This document shows positions 45,878 through 54,712 of a stretch of DNA of 64,000 bases, piece by piece. Positions within the stretch are counted from its first letter, which is position 1. Each line of letters opens with the position of its first letter. The DNA lies in contig NZ_CP027236.1 in assembly GCF_002999235.1 (NCBI RefSeq), forward strand, positions 2,542,001-2,606,000, written 5' to 3'. The notes below the pieces were generated by a model. It did no database searches. It had not been told where the DNA came from and worked only from the letters and a program-made list of their open reading frames with translations. Source of the stretch: Actinomyces sp. oral taxon 897 (GTDB lineage Bacteria; Actinomycetota; Actinomycetes; Actinomycetales; Actinomycetaceae). Made by a program: the position numbers and the translations under genes.

Positions 45878-46483
45878 TTAGGGTGTGGGGGTTGTGGTAG
45901 GCTGCTGGGTCGACTCGTTGCAGAGGTTGTCGCCCACTGTGCACAGGACGACTCCGGGGTCGAGGGTGAGGTTGAGCATGATATAGTCGTAGCCACCGTC
46001 TATTATTTTGGGGGGTTCCCATGGGAATCGGAAGTCGTCTGGTGGGGCTGGTGATGGTAGGGTGACGCTGAGGAGGGTGATGGTGCCCAGTCCGGTGAGG
46101 TGCGCGCTCTCGCCCAGGTGGAGTGTGGGATGCTCGTCGTCGGCGTCGTGGAGCTCCCAGTCCAGGGTCACGACCCACTGGCGGTTCTCTATCCGGCAGC
46201 TTCCCACGTAGAGTTCTCCGGCCTTTGTGTTGGTGAGGTTGTTGGCGGTCCCGCCGAGGCTTATTGTCTGTCCTGCCTCCACGTCCGGGGGCAGGGCGAC
46301 GCTGTTGACGGTGGGCCACTGAATTGCGTGAGCCTCGCGCTGCCGCTGCGCCTGCCACATCCTCCAACCCACCACCGAGCAGCCCAGGGCTATCAGGGCG
46401 ACCAGGACCAGCACGCCACGGGATGCCCCGTACCTGTGACGCCTGGGTCCGTGAGACATCTTCCTTCGCGACAACTTGATCAT
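45878..46483 (-). CDS. Single-pass membrane protein, family member B'
   Basis: A 201-aa protein. The first 35 codons match member B closely (MIKLSRRKM, SRGVLVLVALIALGCSVVG). The outside domain is diverged: VALPPDVEAGQTISLGG, CRIENRQWVVTLDWELHD, TLHLGESAHLTGLGTITLL and LNLTLDPGVVLC. It ends in CNESTQQPTTTPTP, a tail shared with the pseudogene at 47151 rather than with B, so the gene is a mosaic. Confidence 0.75.
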   Translation of the reverse strand: MIKLSRRKMSHGPRRHRYGASRGVLVLVALIALGCSVVGWRMWQAQRQREAHAIQWPTVNSVALPPDVEAGQTISLGGTANNLTNTKAGELYVGSCRIENRQWVVTLDWELHDADDEHPTLHLGESAHLTGLGTITLLSVTLPSPAPPDDFRFPWEPPKIIDGGYDYIMLNLTLDPGVVLCTVGDNLCNESTQQPTTTPTP

Positions 46484-46510
46484 GTGGATTGGCGTTTTCT
46501 AATAGTGTAT

Positions 46511-47038
46511 CTACTCGTTGCAGTCGTCGGTGCGCGCGCACCGGGTGACGCCTGGGTCGGGGTTGAGGTTTACTCCTAGGCGTGGGCCTGAGCCGTCGGA
46601 CAGGTCCCATGGTGGTGGGGCGGGTCTGACCCAGGTCAGGGTGAGGGTTCCCAGGTCCTGGACGTGGACGGGCTGGCCCAGACGCAGTTCTATGTTCCTG
46701 CTGCTGGTGGTGGGGTCCTTGGTGGCCCAGGTGACGAAGGCGACCCACTCGTGCCGCTGGGTGCCAAGAGAGGAGAAGTCGAGATCGCCGGTCGACATGA
46801 ACTCAAGCCGGATCGACGGTCCTAGTACCAGGTCCTCACCCTTCTCTATCTCTGGGGGCAGGGGGGCGCGGCGCACCGGTGGGCGTACCCACCACAGGTA
46901 ACCCGCCCCCGCACCCACCAGGCCCACCACGACAAGAAGCACCACCACCAGACGCGACAACCCACGACGCCCACCAGGCACGGGTCCTGGTCCTCCTTGT
47001 CTTAGTGCGGGGTCGTGTGGGGTACCAGTCCTGTTCAT
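46511..47038 (-). CDS. Single-pass membrane protein, family member A'
   Basis: A 175-aa near-copy of member A with a longer cytosolic N-terminus (MNRTGTPHDPALRQGG). From GGRRGLSRL to the C-terminal TDDCNE the two proteins differ at only two or so residues. It lies in the leftward operon below the calpain-like protease, after the broken copy A''. Confidence 0.77.
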   Translation of the reverse strand: MNRTGTPHDPALRQGGPGPVPGGRRGLSRLVVVLLVVVGLVGAGAGYLWWVRPPVRRAPLPPEIEKGEDLVLGPSIRLEFMSTGDLDFSSLGTQRHEWVAFVTWATKDPTTSSRNIELRLGQPVHVQDLGTLTLTWVRPAPPPWDLSDGSGPRLGVNLNPDPGVTRCARTDDCNE

Positions 47039-47150
47039 GTCGTCTTCTTGGGGATGGTCCTGTCCTTGAGCGCTTGCGGGGGCCTAACTCTCTCGGAGCC
47101 TGGTAGCGCATCCTGATAGTTGTGACAGCACAGGATAACGCCTGCCTGAG

Positions 47151-47653
47151 TTAAGGTGTGGGGGTGGCGGTAGGCTGCTGAGTCGACTCGTTGCAGTCGT
47201 TGGCGTACATGCACATGGTGACGCCTGGGTCGGGGTTGAGGTTTACTCCTAGGCGTGGGCCTGAGCCGTCGGACAGGTCCCATGGTGGTGGGGCGGGTCT
47301 GACCCAGGTCAGGGTGAGGGTTCCCAGGTCCTGGACGTGGACGGGCTGGCCCAGACGCAGCTCTATGTTCCTGCTGCTGGTGGTGGGGTCCTTGGTGGCC
47401 CAGGTGACGAAGGCGACCCACTCGTGCCGCTGGGTGCCAAGGGAAAAGAAGCTGAGGGTACCGGTGGAAGTGCCCGCGGGTGGTATCGGGGGCTGAGGAG
47501 CAGGTCCTCACCCTTCTCTATCCCTGGGGGCAGGGGGGCGCGGCGCACCGGTGGGCGCACCCACCACAGGTAACCCGCCCCCGCACCCACCAGGCCCACC
47601 ACGACAAGAAGCGCCACCACCAGACGCGACAACCCACGACGCCCACCAGACAC
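47151..47653 (-). pseudogene. Frameshifted family member A''
   Basis: GTG 47653 has AGGAG upstream and the first 50 codons match member A (GGRRGLSRLVVALLVVVG ... GIEKGEDL). Near 47497-47503, in a run of C, the frame is lost. The next frame carries the rest of the family domain (IPPAGTSTGTLSFFSLGTQR, then the A-identical HEWVAFVTWATKD) to CNESTQQPTATPTP and TAA at 47153-47151. A one-base change would restore an about 167-aa protein. It is the first gene after the protease, the usual position for a cognate immunity gene. Confidence 0.75.
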
Positions 47654-47702
47654 GGCTCCATCTCCTCTCGCTTACAACACGGCCTCACAGGATTGACGGC
47701 GC

Positions 47703-49028
47703 CTATGAGATCTGACCAATATGGGTCTCATTAAAGTATGTCTGGTAGTCGTTTCGTGTGATCCGGATTTTACCTCCGTGAATACGGTCTCCGGACGAGT
47801 CTTTGTTTTCGCCCCATGGATTGTATAAAGTGACGTACTGGTCATCAATGTCGATGACGGCATACGTATGCCCATCTACGATCTGGTACCTCCCCTCGGC
47901 GTCGGTGTCGTCTACATTCCCGTCACCATTTGTGTCGACCCTCGCAGTGATGGTCTTGCCGCCATCGCTCGAGGCGGTGACCGGCTGATGACTATCAACC
48001 GCCTCCTCGATCTGCTTCCACTGGCCGTCGGTGTACTTGTCGTCGTCCCACCACGGCCATCCCAGGAACCCTGAGCCCCCGAAGGTGTTGAGATTCTTTG
48101 CCTTTTTCCCTGACAGGTCCTGCATCGCGTCCTCTGAGTGTCCGTCAGGAAGGTCGTCGTTCCCTATGAGCTTCCCGTAGGCGCGCTCGTACACGTTGAA
48201 AAGATCAGGGGTGCCACTGCCGTTCCCCTCGGTGTAGTAGTCGTTGACCTCGATCTCCTTCTTCTCCCCGTCCTTGTAGAAAGTCACAATGAAGGCCTTT
48301 TTGCTCTCGTCCCACCTGACGTTGTCGCGCAGCATCTTGCGGCCCGCGTCGGTCCAGGCGTAGGCCGCCAGGGAGGCCAGGAAGTAGCAGTCACCGATCC
48401 GGCCCTGATCAACTCCTGGTAGTTCCTGAGTACCATTTATCTGCGCCCGGATCCTCGCTATATCTGATTTCTTCAGCGGAGCTCGCGCGCAGGTGTGATC
48501 ATCTTCGTCGCACTCAGTATCATCACTTGAGCTCGACCTGCTCGCACTACTTATGCCACTGGTGCTGAGTGCTGCGGCGGCGGTGCTGGCGGCGTGGGTG
48601 ACCTCTGTCTGGATGGTGGCGGCCGCCTTGGCGATGGTGGTCAGGGCGGCCATGGCGGCCAGGGCCTTGACGGGGTCGCCCAGGGCGTCCAGGAGGAGGC
48701 TGGAGGCCTGGGCGCGCAAGGTGGCAGCGGCGTCCTGGGCCGCCCGGAGGACGCCAGCGTAGGACTCCAGCACCCCGGCGCTCCCCTGGTAGGTGGTCTG
48801 GAGGGATCCCAGGTCGGTCTCGAGACCGCCGGTGCTCTCCTGGAAGGCGGAGGCGGCCTCGCCCTGCCAGGAGGGCGTACCGGCCGCGGCCTGGCCCACC
48901 AGGCCTGCCGCACCACCCACACGCCCCCCGGCTTGCCGCCAGGAGTCGGCCACCTCCAGCACCCCGCCTGGACTACCCAGGATCTCAGGAACCAGGCCTC
49001 CCGCCAGATCCCACGCACTCGTGCTCAT
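47703..49028 (-). CDS. Calpain-like (C2) cysteine protease with WXG-like N-terminus
   Basis: A 441-aa protein. Residues 1-150 are helical with a W-x-G motif at 54-56 region (TPSWQGEAASAFQ), like WXG100/LXG export domains. A Ser/Asp-rich linker (about 160-180) follows. The protease domain has all three calpain catalytic blocks: C214 in QGRIGDCYFLASLAA, H387 in VDGHTYAVIDI and N403 in LYNPWGENKD. An EF-hand-like loop (DTNGDGNVDDTD, residues 365-376) lies between the Cys and His blocks and could bind calcium. It overlaps the preceding WXG-type gene by ATGA. Probably a type VII-secreted effector; secretion genes themselves are not in the window. Confidence 0.85.
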   Translation of the reverse strand: MSTSAWDLAGGLVPEILGSPGGVLEVADSWRQAGGRVGGAAGLVGQAAAGTPSWQGEAASAFQESTGGLETDLGSLQTTYQGSAGVLESYAGVLRAAQDAAATLRAQASSLLLDALGDPVKALAAMAALTTIAKAAATIQTEVTHAASTAAAALSTSGISSASRSSSSDDTECDEDDHTCARAPLKKSDIARIRAQINGTQELPGVDQGRIGDCYFLASLAAYAWTDAGRKMLRDNVRWDESKKAFIVTFYKDGEKKEIEVNDYYTEGNGSGTPDLFNVYERAYGKLIGNDDLPDGHSEDAMQDLSGKKAKNLNTFGGSGFLGWPWWDDDKYTDGQWKQIEEAVDSHQPVTASSDGGKTITARVDTNGDGNVDDTDAEGRYQIVDGHTYAVIDIDDQYVTLYNPWGENKDSSGDRIHGGKIRITRNDYQTYFNETHIGQIS

Positions 49029-49573
49029 CGCAACCCCTCCACGTCAGGCTCGGCCGGCTGGTCGCCGCGTAGGCGTTTGGCCAGGCGCTGGTATATCTCC
49101 TCCCGGGTCTGAGGGCTGGGCGCCTGCTGACGGTGGGGCAAGTCCGCGCCCTCGGCCGGCTGGTCACCACGCAGGCGCTTGGCCAGGCGCTGGTATATCT
49201 CCTCCCGGGTCTGGGGGCTGGGCCCCTGCTGACGGTAAGGCGAGTCCGCACCCCAGCCGATCCCGGGGGCCACGGTCCCCAGACCCCCGGCCAGGGCGCC
49301 GACCTGCGTCTCTACCTCCTGGTCGGCCCGCGCGTAGTCGGCCGCCGCGGCCCCCAGCGCCTCGGCGGTCTGCTCGGCCCGGGCCGCGTGCCCACGCACC
49401 ACGTCCTCGAGCTCCAGGCAGAAGGCCTGCGCCGCACTGGCCAGGACCGGACTGCCGAACGTGGCCTCACTGCCGGTGCTCGGCACGTACGCCACGCCTT
49501 CCAGGGAGTCGGCGGCCTCGAACGCCAGGGACCGCGCCCTCGTCAGCTCGCCGAGCACGACCTCCAGGGACAC
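49025..49573 (-). CDS. WXG-type helical secretion-associated protein with C-terminal repeats
   Basis: A 182-aa protein. The helical N-terminus (VVLGELTRARSLAFEAADSL; AAQAFCLELEDVVRGHAARA; AAADYARADQEVETQVGAL) resembles partner proteins of the ESX/WXG100 class. The C-terminal third is two copies of a 35-residue repeat (RQQGPSPQTREEIYQRLAKR LRGDQPAE). GTG 49573 has GGAGG 6 bases upstream. First gene of the leftward operon with the calpain-like protease; it may be its export partner or chaperone. Confidence 0.75.
   Translation of the reverse strand: MSLEVVLGELTRARSLAFEAADSLEGVAYVPSTGSEATFGSPVLASAAQAFCLELEDVVRGHAARAEQTAEALGAAAADYARADQEVETQVGALAGGLGTVAPGIGWGADSPYRQQGPSPQTREEIYQRLAKRLRGDQPAEGADLPHRQQAPSPQTREEIYQRLAKRLRGDQPAEPDVEGLR
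49045..49254. repeat. 105-bp in-frame tandem duplication
   Basis: Two adjacent 105-base units sharing GGCCAGGCGCTGGTATATCT encode the repeated C-terminal block of the WXG-type protein. A few substitutions separate the units. Confidence 0.8.
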
Positions 49574-50107
49574 CGCACACCTCCACGCACACGCCTGTCT
49601 TTAGGATCCTCATTGTGAGAACTGCCACTACCCTAGTCCGGGTCATGTACAGGCAACAGCCCCCGTCCCAGTATCCGGACGCCTTCGCCCCGTCCCAGAG
49701 CCATAACCCGTATTAACCAAGGACTAACGGCCTACTAGCCTACGTCTGTACCGCCCCTGTCCCCACCGGGTGCCACGAGGCGGCGGCCAGGTGGACCGGT
49801 CGTCCCCCGTATTGTTCCTGTCCCCACCGGGTGCCATGGTGTGCCGGGCGCGGGCCAGCGGTGCCTGGCGGTCTGCGCCTGGCGGTCGATACGTTCCCAA
49901 GGTGCCGGGCGCGGGCCAGCGGCACCTGGGCCACTGCCCCCGCCTCCCACTAGCCCCCACTAGGCGGAGCCCCGAACAGCGCCAGGGCGAGCCTGGTGTG
50001 CTCCTCAGTGCCCCCGCCAGGCGGAGCCCCCGCCGTCGTGTCTCCCCGGGGCGGAAACCGGCCGCGCCTGTCCGGTTTGGGCGAGGGCGGCCGGTACGTT
50101 ATGTGGC
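49574..50107. other. Divergent intergenic region with 61-bp-phased repeats
   Basis: Between the leftward effector operon and the rightward helicase-like gene. CCTGTCCCCACCGGGTGCCA occurs at 49756 and 49817 (61 bp), and GTGCCGGGCGCGGGCCAGCG at 49841 and 49902 (61 bp). GCCCCCNCNAGGCGGAGCC occurs at 49952 and 50009 (57 bp). A weak leftward promoter (TTGCCT and TAGGGT) may lie near 49630-49655. No gene. Confidence 0.55.
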
Positions 50108-53100
50108 ATGACGCCCTTGCTCTCCTTCTTCGGCCGCTTTCGGCGCCGCTCGGCGGATCGCGCACCCGTCCACGAGCCAGCCGTCTCCTGGGCCGCCGAC
50201 CCGGAGAGCCCGGACGTCCCCGTCGAGCCGCGTGAGCCGTCCCCCGCCGAGGTCACGCCGGCCCACGGCGTCCCGGCCCCTCCGCCGCCCGTCATGCCCC
50301 CCCTGGGGGATCCCGTGCGTCTGGCCCGCGTGGACGCGGCCCTGACCTCGTGGCGCAGCGAGCTGGTGGACCTGGGGGGCGTCGCCAGCCTGGACGACAT
50401 TACCGTCATCGACGGCGTCGTGGACCTCACCGCGGCCCACCCCTCCGGCCTGGCCCAGCTCTACGCGGGCCGACCCACCCACCTGACCAACCTCATCCGT
50501 GAGCACTCCGCCCTGAGCGTGGCCCGCCAGTGCCTGCGCGAGGTCGCCTCCCGCACCGAGAGCCTGGCCCGGCAGTTCGGCGTCGCCCCCGTCTATCTGG
50601 CCATTGGCGTGGCCACCTGGAACGAGACCGTCACCCGCCCCAAGGACGAGGACGACGCCGAGAACGGTGACCAGGACCCCGAGGACAAGAAGCCCGGACT
50701 GACCCCTCTGGAACGCACCACCCCCGTACGCTCCACCAGGACCGTCAACGCCCCCGTCCTGCTGCGGCCCGTGCGCCTGACCGGCCCCAACGCGGAGGCC
50801 GCCATCACCCTGGAGCCCACCATTGAGGTCAACCCCGTCCTCGTGCGCGCCCTGCGCCGCTACGGCGCCGCGGAGAACGTGGAGGCCATCGCCCGGGCCT
50901 CCCTGTCCCGGGAGGGCTTCACCCCCCGCTCGGCCCTGGCCCGTATCGGTGCGCTGGGACGTGAGTACCTGCCTGCCTTCGACGTCCACGAGCGCCTGGT
51001 CATGGGGGCCTTCGTCCACCCCGGGCAGGCCCTGGTAGAGGACTTCGACGCCGTGGAGGAGCGCGCCCGCGCCTCCGCCCTGGTAGCTGCCCTGGCCGGT
51101 GACGAGCAGGCCCGTGCCGCCCTGGACGTGACGCTGCCCGAGCCGGTGCGCACCGACCGCGCCCCCAGCGCCGAGCGGGGTATCGGCGACCTCGACCCCG
51201 CCCAGCTCGACGCCGTCGAGGCCGTCAGCTCGGGCGCCTCCCTCCTGCTCGACGCGCCCCCCGGCTCCGACGTCGCCGACACCCTGGCCGCCATCCTGGC
51301 CGACGCCGCCGCCTCCGGGCGCACCGTGCTGCACGTGCCCGCCTCCAACGCCGACGGGCACGCCGTGGCCCAGGTCCTGCGCGAGGCCGGGCTGGGAAGC
51401 ATGGTCGCCGACCTCACCGAGGACCCCGACTGGCGCCGTCACGCCGCCGAGACGGTCCGCACCGCCCTGGGGGTGCAGGTCCCCGACCTGGACACCGAGT
51501 CCATTAGCCTCCAGCGCCAGCGCCTGGTGGCCGTGCGCAGACGCCTGGGCCGCTACATCGAGGCCCTCCACCGTGAGCGTGACCCGTGGGGCGTGTCCGC
51601 CTACGACGCCCTCCAGGAGCTCGCCGAGCTCACCAGCGGCCGCGCCCGGGCCCGCACCACCGCCCGGATCGCCCCCGAGCACATGGGCCGCATAGGCGCC
51701 GAGGACCTGGACCGGGCCATCTGGCTGCTGCACCGTGCCCACACCCTGGGGATCCTCAGTCCCCGGCTCTCCGCCTCGGCCTGGCGGAGCCTGGACGTCA
51801 CGGACATTGACGAGGTCACCGACACCCTGGCCCGCCTGGCCCGCCTGGCCGAGGAGCTTCTGCCCACCCTCACTGAGCAGGTGCGGTCCGTCAGCGACTT
51901 CACCGGCCTGAAGCCCGCCGCCACCCTGAGCCAGTGGGACGAGCAGATGGAGGTGCTCGACGGCGTGCGTGAGTCCCTGGACGTCTTCCTGCCCGAGGTC
52001 TTCGAGCGCTCGGCCGCGGACCTGGTCATCGCCACCGCCACCCGCCGGTGGCGTGAGGAGCGCTCCATCGAGATGAAGCGCTCCACCCGGCGCCGCTTCA
52101 TTAAGCAGGCCAAGGACCTGGTGCGCCCGGGCCGCAACGTCAGCGACCTGCACGGTGAGCTGGTCAAGGTGCAGCGGCGGCGGGAGACCTGGCGCCGCTA
52201 CGACCCCGACAACGGCTGGCCGCGCCTGCCCCGGGGGCTGGACGACATGCAGCGCACCGCCGTGGCCACCAACGAGGTCGTGGCCGCCCTCCAGCCCGTC
52301 CTGGGGCGCGCCGAGGACGCCCCGGTCCTGGTCGACATGCCCCTGGACCAGCTGACCGAGCGTGTACGCACCCTCCTGGACGACGCCGCCAGCGCCGAGA
52401 GGATGCCCGAGGCCAACCAGGTCCTGGACGAGCTCACCGAGCTGGGGCTGGGGCCCCTGGTCAAGGACCTGGCCGCCCGGGAGGTGCCCGACAGCCGTAT
52501 CGAGGACGAGCTCACCTACTGCTGGTGGATCTCCATCCTGTCCTACGCCCTGCGCCAGGACCCGGACATGGGGGGCCTGGACGCCGACGCGCTGACCGCC
52601 CTGGCCGCCTCCCTGCGTCGGCTCGACACCGCCCAGTCCGCCTCACTGGCCGGGCCGGTCCTGGCCGCCTACGCCTCCCGGGTGCGTGCCAGCGTCGACG
52701 CCGACAAGGACACCGCCCGCGCCCTCTACCTGGCCCTGTGCCGGGAGGACAAGCTGCCCCTGCGTGACATCCTGCGGGTCTTCCCCCTGGCCCTGACCGC
52801 CACCCCGGTGTGGATCGTGCCGCCCACCCTCGTGCCGCAGGTCTTCACCCCCGACGCCGTGGTGGACCTGGCGGTCCTGGACGCCTCCGCGCAGATGCCC
52901 GTGGCCCAGGTCCTGCCGGCCTTCGTCCGCGCCGAGCAGGTGCTGGTGGTCGGCGACCCGCGCCGGGACACCTTCGGCCTGGCCGCCGAGCTCGGCTCCC
53001 TCCTGCCACGGGTGACCCTGCCCCTGGGACGTCACGCGCTGGACGCGGAGATCGCCGTCTTCCTGGCCGCCAACGGCTACGACAACGTCATTGACGCCGT

Positions 53101-54712
53101 CCCCGCCCCGCCGGGCGCCTGGCAGCTCAGCCTGGACCTGGTCGAGGGACGCGGCATGCCCGCCCCGGGCCAGGCCGCCGTGGAGTCCGTCCCCGCCGAG
53201 GTGGAGCGGGTGGTGGACCTGGTCATTGAGCACGCCCTGACCACCCCTGAGCGCAGCCTGGCGGTCATCGCCCTCAACGCCCGGCACGCCGAGGAGGTCC
53301 AGCGGGCCATTAACGCGGCCACCACCGGATCGCCCTCCCTGGAGGCGTTCTTCTCGGAGGACGTCGGTGAGCCCTTCGCGGTGGTGGACCTGACCCAGGT
53401 GCGCTCCCTGCGCCGGGACAACGTCATCCTCTCGGTGGGCTACGCCAAGACGCCCCACGGGCGCACCATCCACTCCTTCGGCGCGGTCTCCACGCACGGG
53501 GGCATGGTGGGGCTGGTGGAGGCCCTGGCCGTCTCCCGGGGCACCACCCAGGTGGTCTCCTGCCTGGCCGCCGAGGACATTGACCCCAACCGCCTCCAGG
53601 CGGCCGGGCCGCGCCTGCTGCGCCAGGTCCTGGCGCGTGCGGGCGGGGAGCCGGCCCAGAGCGTGGCCGAGTCCACGGCCCCCGACCGCCTCCTGGTGGA
53701 CCTGGCCGAGCACCTGTGGCGCAAGGGCCTGACGGTGGTGCCGCGCTACGGGGTGCGCGGGGGGGTGCGCATCCCCCTGGCGATCGGGCACCCTGACTGC
53801 CCCGGCGAGCTGCTGGTGGCGGTCCTCACTGACGACGCCGCCTACGTGGCCGAGCCGAGCCTGCGCCGTCGTGACCGCCACTGGGTGGAGCGCCTGGAGA
53901 GGCGTGGCTGGCACGTCTACATGGCCTACTCCGCGGGGGTGTTCGTGGATCCTGAGCGTGAGGCCCAGGCGGTGGAGAGCATTGTGCTGGACATCCTCAC
54001 CCAGCGGCAGGCCGTCCGGGAGGGGCGGGTCCACCAGGTCGTGCCCGTGCGCGTGGAGGACGTGCCCGAGGTCCTGGAGGGGGTGCCCCAGGGGCAGTCG
54101 GTGACCGAGCCTGACGGCGCCCTGCACGGTGCCGAGGGGGTCCTTATCGCGGGGAGCTCCCTGGGTGCTGGTAGCGCGTCGAGCCCGGGGGGCTGGGGTG
54201 CGGGCAGCACACCAGGCCCTGGTAGCGCGTCAGACCTGAGGGGCCGGGGTGCGGAAGGCGTGCCGGGTGGTGGAGGTGAGCCTGCAGGCAGCGCTGCTGG
54301 TAGCGCGTCGAGTGCCGAGGCCGCGGGGATCCAGTGGCGTGGGACAGGGGCGTCGGGTGCGTCCGCGACGTCAACGATCTTTGGCAGGTCGGCGGTCTCG
54401 GCCGTCTCGGGGGTGTCCGCGACCTCGGCCGTCTCGGGGGCCTCAGCCGTGTCCGCGGTCTCGGCGGCGTCGGCGGCGTCGGACCTGGAGACCGTGCGTG
54501 AGCGCGGACCGCGGCCGCGCTTCGCCCAGGGGCTCCCCCTGCAGCACTACTCCGACGACGCGCTTGACGAGCTCATGGCCTGGATCCGTTCCGACGGCGT
54601 CCAGCGTGAGGACTTTGAGGAGGTTGAGGAGCTGCGGGTCACCCTGGGGCTGCAACGCCGCGGCTCCGCGGTCGACAACATCCTGAAAGGCGTGGTGCGG
54701 CGTGGCCGCTGA
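50108..54712 (+). CDS. Degenerate SF1-helicase/nuclease-like protein
   Basis: A 1534-aa protein with the layout of large DUF4011-type SF1 helicases. The region before motif I (LDPAQLDAVEAVSSGASLLL, about 365-384) is recognisable, but Walker A reads DAPPGSDVADT instead of GPPGTGKT. Motif II reads LAVLDASAQMPVAQVLPAF (about 920) where DEAS is expected, and the next block is VLVVGDPRRDTF. Helicase domain 2 traces remain (VVDLTQVRSLRRDNVILSVG). A Vsr/DUF559-like C-terminal domain (about 1195-1290; RIPLAIGHPDCPGELLVAV, RRRDRHWVERLERRGW) lacks the RxD and ExD/DG catalytic residues. A Ser/Ala/Val low-complexity stretch and a small helical end follow. No stops or frameshifts, so it is maintained. Confidence 0.82.
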   Translation: MTPLLSFFGRFRRRSADRAPVHEPAVSWAADPESPDVPVEPREPSPAEVTPAHGVPAPPPPVMPPLGDPVRLARVDAALTSWRSELVDLGGVASLDDITVIDGVVDLTAAHPSGLAQLYAGRPTHLTNLIREHSALSVARQCLREVASRTESLARQFGVAPVYLAIGVATWNETVTRPKDEDDAENGDQDPEDKKPGLTPLERTTPVRSTRTVNAPVLLRPVRLTGPNAEAAITLEPTIEVNPVLVRALRRYGAAENVEAIARASLSREGFTPRSALARIGALGREYLPAFDVHERLVMGAFVHPGQALVEDFDAVEERARASALVAALAGDEQARAALDVTLPEPVRTDRAPSAERGIGDLDPAQLDAVEAVSSGASLLLDAPPGSDVADTLAAILADAAASGRTVLHVPASNADGHAVAQVLREAGLGSMVADLTEDPDWRRHAAETVRTALGVQVPDLDTESISLQRQRLVAVRRRLGRYIEALHRERDPWGVSAYDALQELAELTSGRARARTTARIAPEHMGRIGAEDLDRAIWLLHRAHTLGILSPRLSASAWRSLDVTDIDEVTDTLARLARLAEELLPTLTEQVRSVSDFTGLKPAATLSQWDEQMEVLDGVRESLDVFLPEVFERSAADLVIATATRRWREERSIEMKRSTRRRFIKQAKDLVRPGRNVSDLHGELVKVQRRRETWRRYDPDNGWPRLPRGLDDMQRTAVATNEVVAALQPVLGRAEDAPVLVDMPLDQLTERVRTLLDDAASAERMPEANQVLDELTELGLGPLVKDLAAREVPDSRIEDELTYCWWISILSYALRQDPDMGGLDADALTALAASLRRLDTAQSASLAGPVLAAYASRVRASVDADKDTARALYLALCREDKLPLRDILRVFPLALTATPVWIVPPTLVPQVFTPDAVVDLAVLDASAQMPVAQVLPAFVRAEQVLVVGDPRRDTFGLAAELGSLLPRVTLPLGRHALDAEIAVFLAANGYDNVIDAVPAPPGAWQLSLDLVEGRGMPAPGQAAVESVPAEVERVVDLVIEHALTTPERSLAVIALNARHAEEVQRAINAATTGSPSLEAFFSEDVGEPFAVVDLTQVRSLRRDNVILSVGYAKTPHGRTIHSFGAVSTHGGMVGLVEALAVSRGTTQVVSCLAAEDIDPNRLQAAGPRLLRQVLARAGGEPAQSVAESTAPDRLLVDLAEHLWRKGLTVVPRYGVRGGVRIPLAIGHPDCPGELLVAVLTDDAAYVAEPSLRRRDRHWVERLERRGWHVYMAYSAGVFVDPEREAQAVESIVLDILTQRQAVREGRVHQVVPVRVEDVPEVLEGVPQGQSVTEPDGALHGAEGVLIAGSSLGAGSASSPGGWGAGSTPGPGSASDLRGRGAEGVPGGGGEPAGSAAGSASSAEAAGIQWRGTGASGASATSTIFGRSAVSAVSGVSATSAVSGASAVSAVSAASAASDLETVRERGPRPRFAQGLPLQHYSDDALDELMAWIRSDGVQREDFEEVEELRVTLGLQRRGSAVDNILKGVVRRGR

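Larger units (their letters stand above)
44693..46977. repeat. Nested inverted duplication of a two-gene cassette
   Basis: About 460 bp of gene A (44693-45154) reappears almost unchanged on the opposite strand at 46513-46977. Between them, gene B (45301 onward) and its diverged copy B' (46483 leftward) also face each other, giving the order A B / B' A'. The axis is near the 45816-45833 hairpin. Arms this long and similar could recombine and invert the middle. Confidence 0.8.

Noticed and set aside
50099..52153. A 684-codon leftward open frame opposite the helicase-like gene
   Set aside because: Shadow frame; the + strand reading has recognisable helicase blocks and normal amino-acid use.
50140..54712. 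The helicase-like gene as a phage-defence helicase-nuclease
   Set aside because: Catalytic residues of both domains are missing and no other defence genes flank it, so an active defence role is not supported.
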